Notes under the pieces: model-generated
Told to the model about the DNA's origin: nothing
Seen by the model: only the letters and a program-made list of their open reading frames with translations
Database searches by the model: none
Position numbers and translations under genes: made by a program
In this document: piece by piece, positions 25,211-33,942 of the stretch
Layout of the letters: the number at the start of each line of letters is the position of its first letter
How positions within the stretch are numbered: the first letter of the stretch is position 1
Assembly: GCA_016718155.1 (NCBI GenBank)
Contig: JADKEH010000013.1
Span: forward strand, 120,253 to 184,252
Source of the DNA: Candidatus Rhodoferax randersensis
GTDB lineage: Bacteria; Pseudomonadota; Gammaproteobacteria; Burkholderiales; Burkholderiaceae_C
DNA: 64,000 nucleotides
Direction: 5' to 3'

Positions 25211-25668
25211 GCTGCAGCTGCCTGTGCTTTTTTGCTCCACGCCGCCCGTCGTTTGGCGCTAGTGGCTTTTACTGCCTCATTCGATACCCATTGCGTGTTT
25301 GGATCGTCGGCTTCTTGGAGTCCGCGCTCGACCTGGGCGCGAAACCATGCATCGTGTGCTGCGGCTTCATGGGCTTTGCGCATTCGCTCGGAAGTGTCGG
25401 CACGCTTGACATGCATGACTTTGGGGTCGAATTGCCTAGTGTCAGTCTTGAATGTCTCGATGCCGATTTGTTTGAGGTAGATCGCGAGCGTGTCGAACTT
25501 TTTAAAAATACGCACCTGACCACGCCTGACCGCAAGGGCTCGCTCGGTCGTGCCGTACTGAAACACAACACCCCAACCCCCAGGCTGCCCAATAACACTA
25601 GCCCCACGGATAGCGCCTGCGCCTGCCAGGTGTTCGAGTGTTGCGTGGTCAATAGTTTCGGTGGTCAT
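25207..25668 (-). CDS. antitoxin of type II toxin-antitoxin pair
   Basis: 153 residues from ATG at 25668, with AAAAGG upstream. The N-terminal ~80 residues (ASVIGQPGGWGVVFQYG, VRIFKKFDTLAIYL) form a conserved domain often found in antitoxins of this length. The C-terminal part (AHDAWFRAQVERGLQEADD, then WVSNEAVKA) resembles the PaaA2/StbD type toxin-neutralising tail. It is translated before the toxin and overlaps it by four bases, the usual order and coupling. It probably represses its own promoter in the AT-rich 25680-25750 region. Confidence 0.8.
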   Translation of the reverse strand: MTTETIDHATLEHLAGAGAIRGASVIGQPGGWGVVFQYGTTERALAVRRGQVRIFKKFDTLAIYLKQIGIETFKTDTRQFDPKVMHVKRADTSERMRKAHEAAAHDAWFRAQVERGLQEADDPNTQWVSNEAVKATSAKRRAAWSKKAQAAAA

Positions 25669-25763
25669 TGACTTGCCTTTTGAGGATTGAACATTATCTC
25701 TAGTGTATCCAAATATTAGAAAAGTGGCTTTGTCATCCACGCTGACAATAATCCATGGCTCTT

Positions 25764-25952
25764 TGAGATGGCTTCTTCGGGCGGCTGAAAACGGAGCTGT
25801 TCTACCCTCGGAACTGGCAGGATTCAACTATTGAGCAATTCATCCAGGTAGTTGATTCCTATATCCGCTGGTATAACAAAAAGCGTATCAAAATCTCCCT
25901 TGGCTCACTCAGTCCCTTCGAATATCGGGAGAGCATTGGATTTACGGCATAA
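25764..25952 (+). pseudogene. IS3-family transposase, C-terminal fragment
   Basis: The plus strand reads FFGRLKTELFYPRNWQD, then VVDSYIRWYNKKRIKISLG and LSPFEYRESIGFTA with TAA at 25950-25952. This is the end of an IS3-family OrfB (DDE integrase core) including the region after the catalytic Glu. The rest of the element is missing. It is AT-richer than its surroundings and lies just upstream of the toxin-antitoxin promoter, on the opposite strand. Confidence 0.85.
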
Positions 25953-25979
25953 ACCAGTCCAAGTTTTCGTCCGCACCCC

Positions 25980-26085
25980 CCCTGGATCAATTTGACGTCG
26001 GCGTCAACACGCCGGTGTCGTTGAGCGGCGGCACCCGCAGGTTGAAGCTTTAGCGCAGGCTGTTGGTGGTGATCAGGCCAGAACC
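25980..26085 (-). pseudogene. possible fragment of a class I DNA methyltransferase gene
   Basis: On the minus strand the stretch reads GLITTNSLR, an in-frame stop, then SFNLRVPPLNDTGVLTPTSN. GLITTNSLRQ(A/T)FN is a common block in large type IIG/Eco57I-like methyltransferases. Only ~30 codons remain with a stop, so at best this is a scar. The match rests on one short block. Confidence 0.25.
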
Positions 26086-26097
26086 TAAAATGCACCC

Positions 26098-27384
26098 GTG
26101 TTCATCTTGCCACTTTTACCCGATGCTCCCGCGCTGCCCCGGCTGGCTCAGGCCCGGCTACTGGCTAGCCTGGCCGATACCCCGGTGGTTTTGATTCAAG
26201 GCCCGAGACAGTGCGGCAAAACCACCTTGGCGCGCACCGTGGCCGGGCGCGCTGGCTACGCTTACATCACGTTTGACGACGACAAACAGGTGCAGGCGGC
26301 CCGTGCCGACCCGGTGGGTTACGTCAACCAACTGCCACCCCGCGCGGTGCTGGACGAGATTCAACGCGTGCCCGAGATCTTTACCGCCCTCAAACTCGCC
26401 GTGGACCAGGATCGTCAGCCGGGACGGTTCTTGCTGATCGGCGCCACCGACATGTTGCTGTTACCCAAGCTGGCGGATTCACTGGCCGGGCGGATTGAGG
26501 TGATCCGCTTGCACCCCTTGGCGCAGATTGAATTGCGCAAGCAGGATGCGTTTTTTCTGGACTTGCTGTTTCGTGCTGAGTTCAAACCGGCGTCGTTTGA
26601 GCGCATGGGCGTGACGCTGGCCGAGCTGGTGGTGGCGGGCGGTTTTCCGGCGGCGCTGACGCGTCAGTCCACACGGCGACGGGATTGGTACCTGGCCTAT
26701 GCGCACGCCCTGTTGCAGCGCGATGTGCGGGACCTGGGCCCCATCGCGGCGCTGGATGTCATGCAACGCCTGCTGGAGGCGGCGGCAGATCACACGGCGC
26801 GTCTGCTGAGCGTGAGCGAGTTGGCCAACGCCGTTGGGCTTGCCCGCCCCGCAGTGCGGGCGTACTTGACCCTGCTGGAGCGGGTGTTTCTGGTGGACAT
26901 ACTGCCGCCGTGGCACGCCGGACCGAATCACCGTCTGGTGAAGACGCCGAAGCTTCATCTGGGTGACACCGGGCTTGCCGCCGCGCTGCTTGCACTGGAT
27001 GTGCCCGCCCTGCACGCCAACAGGGCACGGTTGGGCCAGTTGCTGAAGACGTTTGTGCTGCAGGCATTGCGTCGCCAGGCGACGGCGCAAGCGGATGCGA
27101 TTGTTTTCTCGCACTTTCGCCATCGTGATGGCCATGAGGTGGGCATCGTGCTGGAGCAGGGAGGACTGTTGGCCGGCATTGAAGTCACGGCGTCCGCCTC
27201 GGTCGCGGCGGACGATCTCGGCGGTCTGCGTAAGCTCGCGGAGCTTGCGGGTGAGCGGTTTGCCTGTGGTGTTGTGCTGTATGACGGTGAAGCCAGCGTG
27301 CGTTTTGGCCCTCGGTTGTTTGCAATGCCGGTACGCGCCTTGTGGGCGGACCAACCAGGAGCCAGCTTCGCCTGGCGCAATTGA
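26098..27384 (+). CDS. AAA ATPase with DUF4143 domain
   Basis: 428 residues, GTG start. VVLIQGPRQCGKTTLART near 35-50 is a Walker A motif and RAVLDEIQRVPEI near 82-94 is the Walker B/DEIQ block typical of this family. RRRDWYLAYAHALLQRDVRDLG and a C-terminal nuclease-fold-like region (IVFSHFRHRDGHEVGIV) match the DUF4143 part. Such proteins are common accessory genes, often on islands, with poorly known function; some are proposed as antitoxin- or defence-related. It is the right border of the decayed island. Confidence 0.87.
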   Translation: MFILPLLPDAPALPRLAQARLLASLADTPVVLIQGPRQCGKTTLARTVAGRAGYAYITFDDDKQVQAARADPVGYVNQLPPRAVLDEIQRVPEIFTALKLAVDQDRQPGRFLLIGATDMLLLPKLADSLAGRIEVIRLHPLAQIELRKQDAFFLDLLFRAEFKPASFERMGVTLAELVVAGGFPAALTRQSTRRRDWYLAYAHALLQRDVRDLGPIAALDVMQRLLEAAADHTARLLSVSELANAVGLARPAVRAYLTLLERVFLVDILPPWHAGPNHRLVKTPKLHLGDTGLAAALLALDVPALHANRARLGQLLKTFVLQALRRQATAQADAIVFSHFRHRDGHEVGIVLEQGGLLAGIEVTASASVAADDLGGLRKLAELAGERFACGVVLYDGEASVRFGPRLFAMPVRALWADQPGASFAWRN

Positions 27385-27425
27385 GTGGTTCCGCGGGCAG
27401 CACCGCCGTCGCCTACCGTGTTCGG

Positions 27426-28190
27426 ATGAACGCAGCGCTTGTGACGGCACCCACTTCCCGGTTTGACACCCTCGACGCCCTGCGCGGCGCGGCCATGGTG
27501 TGGATGACCGTGTTCCACTTCTGTTTTGACCTCAACCACTTCGGCTATCTGAGGCAAAACTTCTACCAAGACCCGTTCTGGACATGGCAACGCACCGCCA
27601 TTGTGAGCCTTTTTCTGCTGTGCGCCGGCATGGGGCAGGCGGTGGCAATAGCCCAGCAACAAAGCTGGCCGCGCTTCTGGCGGCGCTGGGTGCAGATTGC
27701 GGGGTGCGCCGTGCTGGTCAGTGCCGGCTCGTACTGGATGTACCCCAACAGCTTCATTTACTTTGGCGTGTTGCACGGCATGGCGCTGATGCTGCTGATC
27801 GCTCGCCTGTCGGCTTCGTGGGGGCGATGGCTCTGGCCGCTGGGTGCGCTGGCCTTGGCGGCACCGTGGGTGGCCTTGCAGGCGCTGGACACCTTGGGCC
27901 TGGCCGAACTGTTCAATCAGAAGGGCCTGAACTGGCTTGGGCTCATCACCCGCCGACCCGTGACCGAGGACTACGTGCCGGTGCTGCCGTGGCTGGGCGT
28001 GATGTGGTGGGGTATGGCGCTGGGCACGGCCTTGCTGCAGGCGCGTCCAGCGGTTTTGACTAAGACCCTGGGCCGGGTGGGACGTGGCCTGGCCTGGCTC
28101 GGGCGCTGGAGTCTGTCCTACTACATGCTGCACCAGCCGGTGATGTTGGGGATTCTGATGGTGGTCGGCGCAGTGGTGAAGCGGCAGTAG
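27426..28190 (+). CDS. DUF1624 membrane acyltransferase-like protein (HGSNAT family)
   Basis: 254 residues, starting ATG at 27426 with a weak ribosome site. FDTLDALRGAAMVWMTVFHFCFDL at the N-terminus is the family hallmark (DLLRG-x-A and membrane His). Six to seven hydrophobic segments follow, and it ends YYMLHQPVMLGILMVVGAVV. DUF1624 proteins are related to heparan-alpha-glucosaminide N-acetyltransferase, which moves an acetyl group across a membrane; bacterial substrates are unknown. A strong terminator lies 16 bp after the stop. Confidence 0.83.
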   Translation: MNAALVTAPTSRFDTLDALRGAAMVWMTVFHFCFDLNHFGYLRQNFYQDPFWTWQRTAIVSLFLLCAGMGQAVAIAQQQSWPRFWRRWVQIAGCAVLVSAGSYWMYPNSFIYFGVLHGMALMLLIARLSASWGRWLWPLGALALAAPWVALQALDTLGLAELFNQKGLNWLGLITRRPVTEDYVPVLPWLGVMWWGMALGTALLQARPAVLTKTLGRVGRGLAWLGRWSLSYYMLHQPVMLGILMVVGAVVKRQ

Positions 28191-28205
28191 GCCGAGCGAC
28201 CGCTC

Positions 28206-28238
28206 AAACAAGCCGTGCCGCGTGCACGGTTTGTTTTT
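28206..28238 (+). terminator. rho-independent terminator
   Basis: AAACAAGCCGTGC (28206-28218), loop CGCGT, GCACGGTTTGTTT (28224-28236) form a 13-bp stem with one G:T pair, followed by a T run. It ends the DUF1624 transcript and separates it from the TetR operon. Confidence 0.85.
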
Positions 28239-28250
28239 ATCGGATAAGAT

Positions 28251-28264
28251 AGTAATAGATTACT
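28251..28264. promoter_or_regulatory. perfect 14-bp palindrome, likely TetR operator
   Basis: AGTAATAGATTACT is a perfect inverted repeat (AGTAAT-AG-ATTACT) ending 21 bp before the TetR start codon, in an AT-rich leader just after the upstream terminator. Autoregulation of TetR operons through such sites is standard. Confidence 0.6.
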
Positions 28265-28285
28265 TACTTTGACGAAACGAGCGCC

Positions 28286-28894
28286 ATGGAACCATCTATC
28301 AAGTATTTGCCAGCCGATGAGCGCCGATTGGTGACGGTGGAGGCTGTGGTCGCTTTGGCCGGCACACAAAACCCGAGCGACATCACCACCACGGCGATTG
28401 CCAAGCACATGAACCTGACCCAGGGCGCGCTGTTTCGGCACTTCCCGACCAAGGACGCGATTTGGCAGGCGGTGATGGAGTGGGTGGCCGAGCGCCTGTT
28501 GGCACGCATCGACCGCGCCGCCGAGGGCGTGGCCTCGCCGTTGGCGGCGATGCGGGCGATGTTCATGAGCCACATCGACTTTGTCTCGGAACACCCCGGC
28601 GTGCCGCGCATGATCTTCGGAGAGTTGCAACGCGCCGAGGCCACTGCCGCCAAGCGCATGGTGCAGACGCTGATCGGCCGCTACGCGGAGCGGCTGCGCG
28701 CGCGCATCGAGCAGGGCAAGGCCATGGGCGAGATTGCGCCCGAGGTGGATACGCAGGCCGCCGCAACCCTGTTTGTGGGCACCATCCAGGGGCTGGTGAT
28801 GCAGTCGATGTTGCTGGGAGATATCCAGCGCGTCAAAACCGATGCGCCGGGCGTGTACGCCATTTACCAGCGCGGATTGCGGGGTGTTGCATGA
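28286..28894 (+). CDS. TetR/AcrR-family transcriptional regulator
   Basis: 202 residues. The N-terminal helix-turn-helix is clear: ITTTAIAKHMNLTQGALFRHF near residues 32-52, followed by PTKDAIWQAVMEW. The C-terminal ligand domain is of the TetR_C type with VSEHPGVPRMIFGE. It heads a run of four overlapping genes (TetR, adaptor, permease, ATPase) and its TGA overlaps the next ATG. It most likely represses this export operon through the palindrome at 28251-28264 until a lipophilic ligand binds. Confidence 0.9.
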   Translation: MEPSIKYLPADERRLVTVEAVVALAGTQNPSDITTTAIAKHMNLTQGALFRHFPTKDAIWQAVMEWVAERLLARIDRAAEGVASPLAAMRAMFMSHIDFVSEHPGVPRMIFGELQRAEATAAKRMVQTLIGRYAERLRARIEQGKAMGEIAPEVDTQAAATLFVGTIQGLVMQSMLLGDIQRVKTDAPGVYAIYQRGLRGVA

Positions 28895-30086
28895 AAGATT
28901 TACTGAAACTCCACGCTCGCTCGCTGGCCTTGGCTGCCGTGCTGATCGTGCTGCTCGGCGCGCTGGCCTATGTGGCCTTGCGGACTGGCCCGATGGCGCC
29001 GATTCCCGTGATGCTGGTGACCGTGGAGAGCCAGGCCATCACGCCAGCCTTGTTCGGTATCGGCACGGTCGAGGCGCGGCGCACCCACAAGATCGGACCG
29101 ACCTATGCCGGGCGGGTGCGCCGGGTGGAGGTGCAGGCGGGCGACAGCGTCAAGGCTGGCCAACTGCTGGGCGAAATGGACCCGATCGACCTGGACGACA
29201 AGCTTGGCGCCCAGGACGCCGCCTCAAGCGGGCCAGTGCCGCGCTATTGGCTGGGGAGGCGCAGATTCAGGAGGTCAGCGCCCGCAATGTGTACGCGCAG
29301 GCCCAGGCCAAACGTTACGAGCAACTGTGGGCTGCACGGGCCGTTAGCCAAGAGGGCATTGATGCCAAACGGCAGGAGCTGCAAGTAACCTTGTCCAGTC
29401 TGGCGGCGGCACGCGCCAATCTGGAGGCGTCCCGCCAGGACCTGACGCGGCTGCGGGCCGACCGGGACGGTCTGGCGCGTCAGCGCGGCAACCTGCGTTT
29501 GCTGTCCCCGGTGGACGGTCTGGTGGCGCGGCGCAACGCCGATCCTGGCACCACCGTGGTGGCGGGGCAGTCGGTGATTGAGGTGGTGGAGCCGGGCAGC
29601 GTCTGGGTCAATGTGCGCTTTGACCAACAGCGCGCACGCGGCTTGCAAGCCGGATTGGCGGCACGCATCGTGCTGCGCTCACAAACGGGCGAACCCATCG
29701 CCGGGCTGGTGTCGCGTGTCGAGCCCTATGCCGACGCGGTGACGGAAGAGACCCTGGCCAAGATTGAGTTCAAGCAAGCCCCCGCCAGCCTGCCGCCACT
29801 GGGTGAACTGGCCGAGGTGACGGTGGCCCTGCAGGCGCACAAGGCCATGCCGGTGGTGCCCAATGCCAGCGTGCAGCGGGTCGACGGAAAACTGGGCGTG
29901 TGGGTGGTGGACGGGAACAGCCTGCGCTTTGCCCCAGTCACGCTCGGCGTCGCCGACCTGGAGGGTCGCACGCAGGTGCTGCAAGGCCTGAGCGGCGGCG
30001 AACGGGTGGTGTCGTACAGCCACAAGACGCTGTCCGCCAACAGCCGGTTCAAGGTGGTGGACCAGATTGTCGGCAAAGCGTCATGA
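28891..30086 (+). pseudogene. HlyD/RND-type periplasmic adaptor gene with a single-base frameshift
   Basis: ATG at 28891 overlaps the TetR stop. The first part encodes an N-terminal membrane anchor and the lipoyl half (FGIGTVEARRTHKIGPTYAG, VEVQAGDSVKAGQLLGEMDP). Near 29222 the frame breaks: restoring one C (GCCGCCCTCAAG) would join it to KRASAALLAGEAQIQEV and the coiled coil, second lipoyl half, beta-barrel and C-terminal region that continue in another frame to 30086. The corrected protein would be ~399 residues, normal for this family. Either the gene is inactive or the base was missed in sequencing. Adaptors bridge the ABC permease to an outer membrane channel. Confidence 0.85.
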
Positions 30087-31297
30087 TCAGTCTGGCCGGC
30101 CGTGACATCTTGCATTCGTGGGGCAAGTTCGTCTTCACGGGTATTGGCCTGGGTCTGCTGATCGGCGTGACCCTGACCATGGCCGGGGTTTACCGGGGCA
30201 TGGTCGATGATGCCAACGTGCTGCTGGACAACAGCGGCGCCGACCTGTGGGTGGTGCAGCAGGACACGCTGGGGCCCTATGCCGAGTCGTCCAGCCTGTA
30301 CGACGATACCTACCGCACCATTCTGGGCAAGGCCGGCGTGGCGCGCGCCGCCAACATCACCTACCAGACCATGCAGGTGAGGCAGACGGAGGAGTCTTCA
30401 GCGCGCGAGGTGCGGGCCATGGTGGTGGGTATCACGCCTGACGGCCCTGGCAACCCCGGCTATCCCGGTTACCTGGTGGAAGGGCGCCACGTGACGCGCA
30501 GCCACTATGAGGCGGTGGTGGACATTGCCACCGGCTTTGCGCTGGGCGCGCGCATCCAGATTCGGCGCAACGACTACACCGTGGTCGGGCGCACCCGGCG
30601 CATGGTGTCGTCCGGCGGCGACCCGATGATCTTCATCCCGATCAAGGATGCCCAGGAGGCGCAGTTCCTCAAGGACAACGACGCCATCGTGCGCCAGCGT
30701 GCCCGCACCGCCCAAAGCCCGGCGCTCAATCCGCCCGGCGTGCCCGGTGTGCTGGAGGCCGTGATCGCCTCGCAGAGCAACAACACCTCGGTCAATGCCG
30801 TGCTGGTGCAAATTGAGCCGGGTGCCGACCCCGAGGCGGTGGCGGAGCCGATCCGGCGCTGGCAGCGCCTGACGGTCTACACCCGTGCCCAGATGCAAGA
30901 GATTCTGATTGCCAAGCTGATCGCCACCTCGGCCCGGCAGATCGGCATGTTTCTGGTGATTCTGGCCATCGTCAGCGCGGCCATCGTGGCCTTCATCATC
31001 TACACCCTGACGCTGGGCAAGATTCGCGAGATTGCGGTGCTCAAGCTGATCGGCACCAAGAACCGCACCATCGCCTCCATGATCCTGCAGCAGGCGGTGG
31101 CACTCGGCTTGATCGGCTTTGTGGTGGGCAAGATTTCGGCCACCGTCTGGGCGCCGATCTTCCCCAAATACGTGTTGCTGGAGTCCGGTGACGCGTTGCG
31201 GGGCCTGGCGGCGGTGGTGGTGATCTGCGTGCTGGCCAGTGTGCTGGCGATTCGGGCCGCACTGAAGGTAGATCCAGCGGAGGCCATCGGTGGATAA
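30083..31297 (+). CDS. ABC transporter permease, FtsX/MacB-DevC type
   Basis: 404 residues, ATG overlapping the adaptor stop. One N-terminal membrane helix (FVFTGIGLGLLIGVTL), a ~240-residue periplasmic domain and three C-terminal helices (FLVILAIVSAAIVAFIIYTL and following) give the classical MacB/FtsX topology. The coupling motif region EIAVLKLIGTKNRTI is present. Such permeases with TetR, adaptor and ATPase partners form DevBCA/MacAB-like exporters of lipids, peptides or toxic compounds. The product ends KVDPAEAIGG, typical of the family. Confidence 0.9.
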   Translation: MISLAGRDILHSWGKFVFTGIGLGLLIGVTLTMAGVYRGMVDDANVLLDNSGADLWVVQQDTLGPYAESSSLYDDTYRTILGKAGVARAANITYQTMQVRQTEESSAREVRAMVVGITPDGPGNPGYPGYLVEGRHVTRSHYEAVVDIATGFALGARIQIRRNDYTVVGRTRRMVSSGGDPMIFIPIKDAQEAQFLKDNDAIVRQRARTAQSPALNPPGVPGVLEAVIASQSNNTSVNAVLVQIEPGADPEAVAEPIRRWQRLTVYTRAQMQEILIAKLIATSARQIGMFLVILAIVSAAIVAFIIYTLTLGKIREIAVLKLIGTKNRTIASMILQQAVALGLIGFVVGKISATVWAPIFPKYVLLESGDALRGLAAVVVICVLASVLAIRAALKVDPAEAIGG

Positions 31298-32021
31298 AGT
31301 AGCAACAGACCTTGGCGGGCGCGGCATCCGCATCGAGGGCCTGAAGAAGCGTTATGGCCATGGCGACACCGCCGTGGATGCGCTCAAGGGCGTCAACATG
31401 GTGGTCGGCCCCGGCGAAGTGGTGGGCCTGGTCGGGCCTTCTGGCTCGGGCAAGAGCACCTTGCTCAAATGCCTGGGCGCGGTGATCGAGCCCACCGCCG
31501 GGCGCATGATCCTGGGGCAGGACGTGATCTACGACGAGGGCTGGAAGATCTCGGACCTGCGGGCGCTGCGGCGCGACAAGATCGGCTTTGTGTTCCAGGC
31601 GCCGTATTTGATTCCGTTTCTGGACGTCACCGACAACGTGGCCCTGCTGCCCATGCTGGCGGGCGTGGCCAATGCCGAGGCACGCAAGCGGGCTGTCGAG
31701 CTGCTCACGGCGCTGGATGTGCAGCACCGCGCGCGGGCCATGCCATCCCAACTCAGTGGCGGCGAACAGCAGCGCGTGTCGATCGCACGCGGGCTGGTGA
31801 ATCATCCACCGGTGATTCTGGCGGATGAACCCACCGCGCCGCTGGACAGCGAGCGCGCGCTGGCGGTGATCCGCATCCTCAACCAGATGGCCAAACAGTT
31901 TCACACCGCGATCATCGTGGTCACCCACGACGAAAAAATCATCCCCACCTTCAAGCGGATTTACCACATCCGCGACGGCATCACCCATGAAGAGGCCGGC
32001 GAAGGGCGGGGCATCGACTGA
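31290..32021 (+). CDS. ABC transporter ATP-binding protein, LolD/MacB type
   Basis: 243 residues, GTG start overlapping the permease end. Walker A GPSGSGKST near 50, Q-loop FVFQAPYL near 102, signature LSGGEQQR near 154 and Walker B VILADEPTA near 174 with the H-loop VVTHDE near 211 are all intact. It supplies ATP hydrolysis to the MacB-type permease upstream. The four overlapping genes are expected to be transcribed together from the promoter before TetR. Confidence 0.92.
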   Translation: MDKVATDLGGRGIRIEGLKKRYGHGDTAVDALKGVNMVVGPGEVVGLVGPSGSGKSTLLKCLGAVIEPTAGRMILGQDVIYDEGWKISDLRALRRDKIGFVFQAPYLIPFLDVTDNVALLPMLAGVANAEARKRAVELLTALDVQHRARAMPSQLSGGEQQRVSIARGLVNHPPVILADEPTAPLDSERALAVIRILNQMAKQFHTAIIVVTHDEKIIPTFKRIYHIRDGITHEEAGEGRGID

Positions 32022-32061
32022 TGGCCGCTCTCACTTTCCATTCAATCACCTGGAGCACCCG

Positions 32062-32601
32062 ATGACCACACAACCGACTCGTTACGCCCCCGTCCTGGTT
32101 GGCCTGCATTGGCTGCTGGCGGCCTTGATCATGCTCGCAATGACCATGGGCACTTTCGTGCTGAAAGAAATGCCCAATACGTCGCCAGACAAAGTCGGCT
32201 CGCTGCGGGGGCACATGATTGTGGGCATGGTCATTGCTGCCCTGATGCTGGTGCGGCTGGTGACCCGGTTGCGCACCCGGCGCCCACCCGATGCATCCAC
32301 TGGCAGCACGCTACTCAACCAATTGGGCCAGGGCGCGCATGCTGGCCTCTATCTGCTCGTATTTGTCATGGCCGCCAGCGGCTTGGCTACTGCAGTGCAA
32401 GCCGGACTGCCTGAAATCGTGTTTGGCGGCAGTGCCGGCACCTTGCCGCAGGACTTTACCGCCTATACGCCGCGGCTTGTCCACGGCTGGATAGCCAAGG
32501 CGCTGATGGCGCTCGTCGGATTGCACGTGGCGGGCGTGGTATTTCACCAGTTTGGGCTCAAGGATCGGCTGCTGTCACGCATGTGGTTTGGCAAGCGCTA
32601 G
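32062..32601 (+). CDS. cytochrome b561-like membrane protein
   Basis: 179 residues with GGAG before ATG at 32062. Four hydrophobic helices carry conserved histidines: GLHWLLAALIML, GHMIVGMVIAALML, GAHAGLYLLVFVMA and LVHGWIAKALMALVGLHVAG. This spacing matches bacterial cytochrome b561 (CybB-type), binding two b hemes and passing electrons from ubiquinol or superoxide. It sits 40 bp after the export operon but is unlikely to be functionally part of it. A Ni/Fe-hydrogenase-type cytochrome b is a less likely alternative. Confidence 0.85.
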   Translation: MTTQPTRYAPVLVGLHWLLAALIMLAMTMGTFVLKEMPNTSPDKVGSLRGHMIVGMVIAALMLVRLVTRLRTRRPPDASTGSTLLNQLGQGAHAGLYLLVFVMAASGLATAVQAGLPEIVFGGSAGTLPQDFTAYTPRLVHGWIAKALMALVGLHVAGVVFHQFGLKDRLLSRMWFGKR

Positions 32602-32648
32602 CCCGCTGCCGCACAGGTCGAGACTGGAACTCTGGCGGTTGGCGGATC

Positions 32649-33821
32649 ATGCCCGCGATCAGTTCGTCTCTGGGCAAGGCGTCGTTGGCGCTCATGCTGT
32701 TCTTGTACATGGCGCCAACCATGGCACAAGTGGTCAGTGAAGACGCGCCCGGCATCGGTGCCTGCAAGGCAAGCGAGGTCATCAAGTTCCGGGGCGGCAC
32801 CGCCAGACTGGAGAATGACCTGTTTGCCGACACCGATCAAAACTACTCAAGTGGCGTGGCCCTCACAGCCGTTTCGCAAGACATCATAGGGAAACTCAAA
32901 CCCGAGTGCCTGCCCACGCCAGTACGGTTGCAGGCGGAGCTGATCATGATGCTCAACCCAGGCTTCTGGACCGATGCCGAAAACCCCGCACACACGCAGA
33001 ACGTGGTGGTCAAGTTGGGGCAATCCATGTTCACGCCGAAGGACTTTGCCAGAACCGACCTGGTTCTGGACGACCGGCCCTACGCGGGCTTGCTGTATGT
33101 GGGGATGTCGTGGAACCGCCGCAAACACGAACCACAAAGCAACTCGGAGGTGCTTGATACGCGCGAGATCACATTGGGCGTCATGGGTCCGTGGGCGCTT
33201 GGTGAGCAGGCACAGAACCTGATTCACGATCTGATCGGTGTCGATCGATTTCTTGGCTGGCAAAACCAGTTGAAAAACGAGCCTGCGCTGCAGTTGGCCA
33301 TCGACCGAAAGTTCAGAGACTATCGTGGAATGGGCGCGATTGTGCCGGGTTTCTCGGTCGATTCGATTCGCTCACTGGGGCTGCGACTGGGCAACATCGA
33401 GACTTCGGCTTCCGTGGGCATAGAGGGACGCATCGGTTGGAATCTACCGAACGATTTTGGCACCTATCCAATCCGACCCGGCGCCGAAAACCGCCCCCCG
33501 TCGAGTGCATCCATCCACGACAACTCAGGCGATGCCACTGCCGCAATCGTCCGGCCACGATCTGGGGTACACCTCTTTGGCACGCTGGAATCAAAGCTGG
33601 TCTTGCACGACTTTTCTCTCGATGGCAACCTGTTCCGATCCAGCCATCGTGTCACGCGCCGACCCTGGGTTGCCCAGGCCGCAGTCGGGGTCAGTGCCCA
33701 GGGTCTGGTGGCCGGGCACGGCGTCAAGCTGGCCGTGATGCGTGTCTGGCGTACAAAGGAATTCGATGAGCAAGGCCCGCGCCACGCCTATGGCTCGGTT
33801 GCGCTGAGTATTGAGTTCTAG
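32649..33821 (+). CDS. lpxR: lipid A deacylase LpxR-family outer membrane protein
   Basis: 390 residues from ATG at 32649, with a signal peptide ending near PTMAQ. The mature protein has LENDLFADTDQNYSSGV near 60-75 (Asn, Asp and Thr-Asp of the LpxR active site) and VLDDRPYAGLLYVGMSW near 140-155, both hallmarks of DUF2219/LpxR. It ends in a beta strand terminating with Phe (SVALSIEF), as outer-membrane barrels do. LpxR removes the 3'-acyloxyacyl chain of lipid A in a Ca-dependent way. It is somewhat longer than Salmonella LpxR. Confidence 0.85.
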   Translation: MPAISSSLGKASLALMLFLYMAPTMAQVVSEDAPGIGACKASEVIKFRGGTARLENDLFADTDQNYSSGVALTAVSQDIIGKLKPECLPTPVRLQAELIMMLNPGFWTDAENPAHTQNVVVKLGQSMFTPKDFARTDLVLDDRPYAGLLYVGMSWNRRKHEPQSNSEVLDTREITLGVMGPWALGEQAQNLIHDLIGVDRFLGWQNQLKNEPALQLAIDRKFRDYRGMGAIVPGFSVDSIRSLGLRLGNIETSASVGIEGRIGWNLPNDFGTYPIRPGAENRPPSSASIHDNSGDATAAIVRPRSGVHLFGTLESKLVLHDFSLDGNLFRSSHRVTRRPWVAQAAVGVSAQGLVAGHGVKLAVMRVWRTKEFDEQGPRHAYGSVALSIEF

Positions 33822-33942
33822 AAACAGCGACAAGAGCGGGTGAGGAGAGCGGGCTGAAAGGGCGGCTTTTCCGCCGTACGGTGTGGCGTCAGTGAACCAA
33901 TGACGTAGCATGCGACGATCGAACTCATTTGGAAAGCCACCA

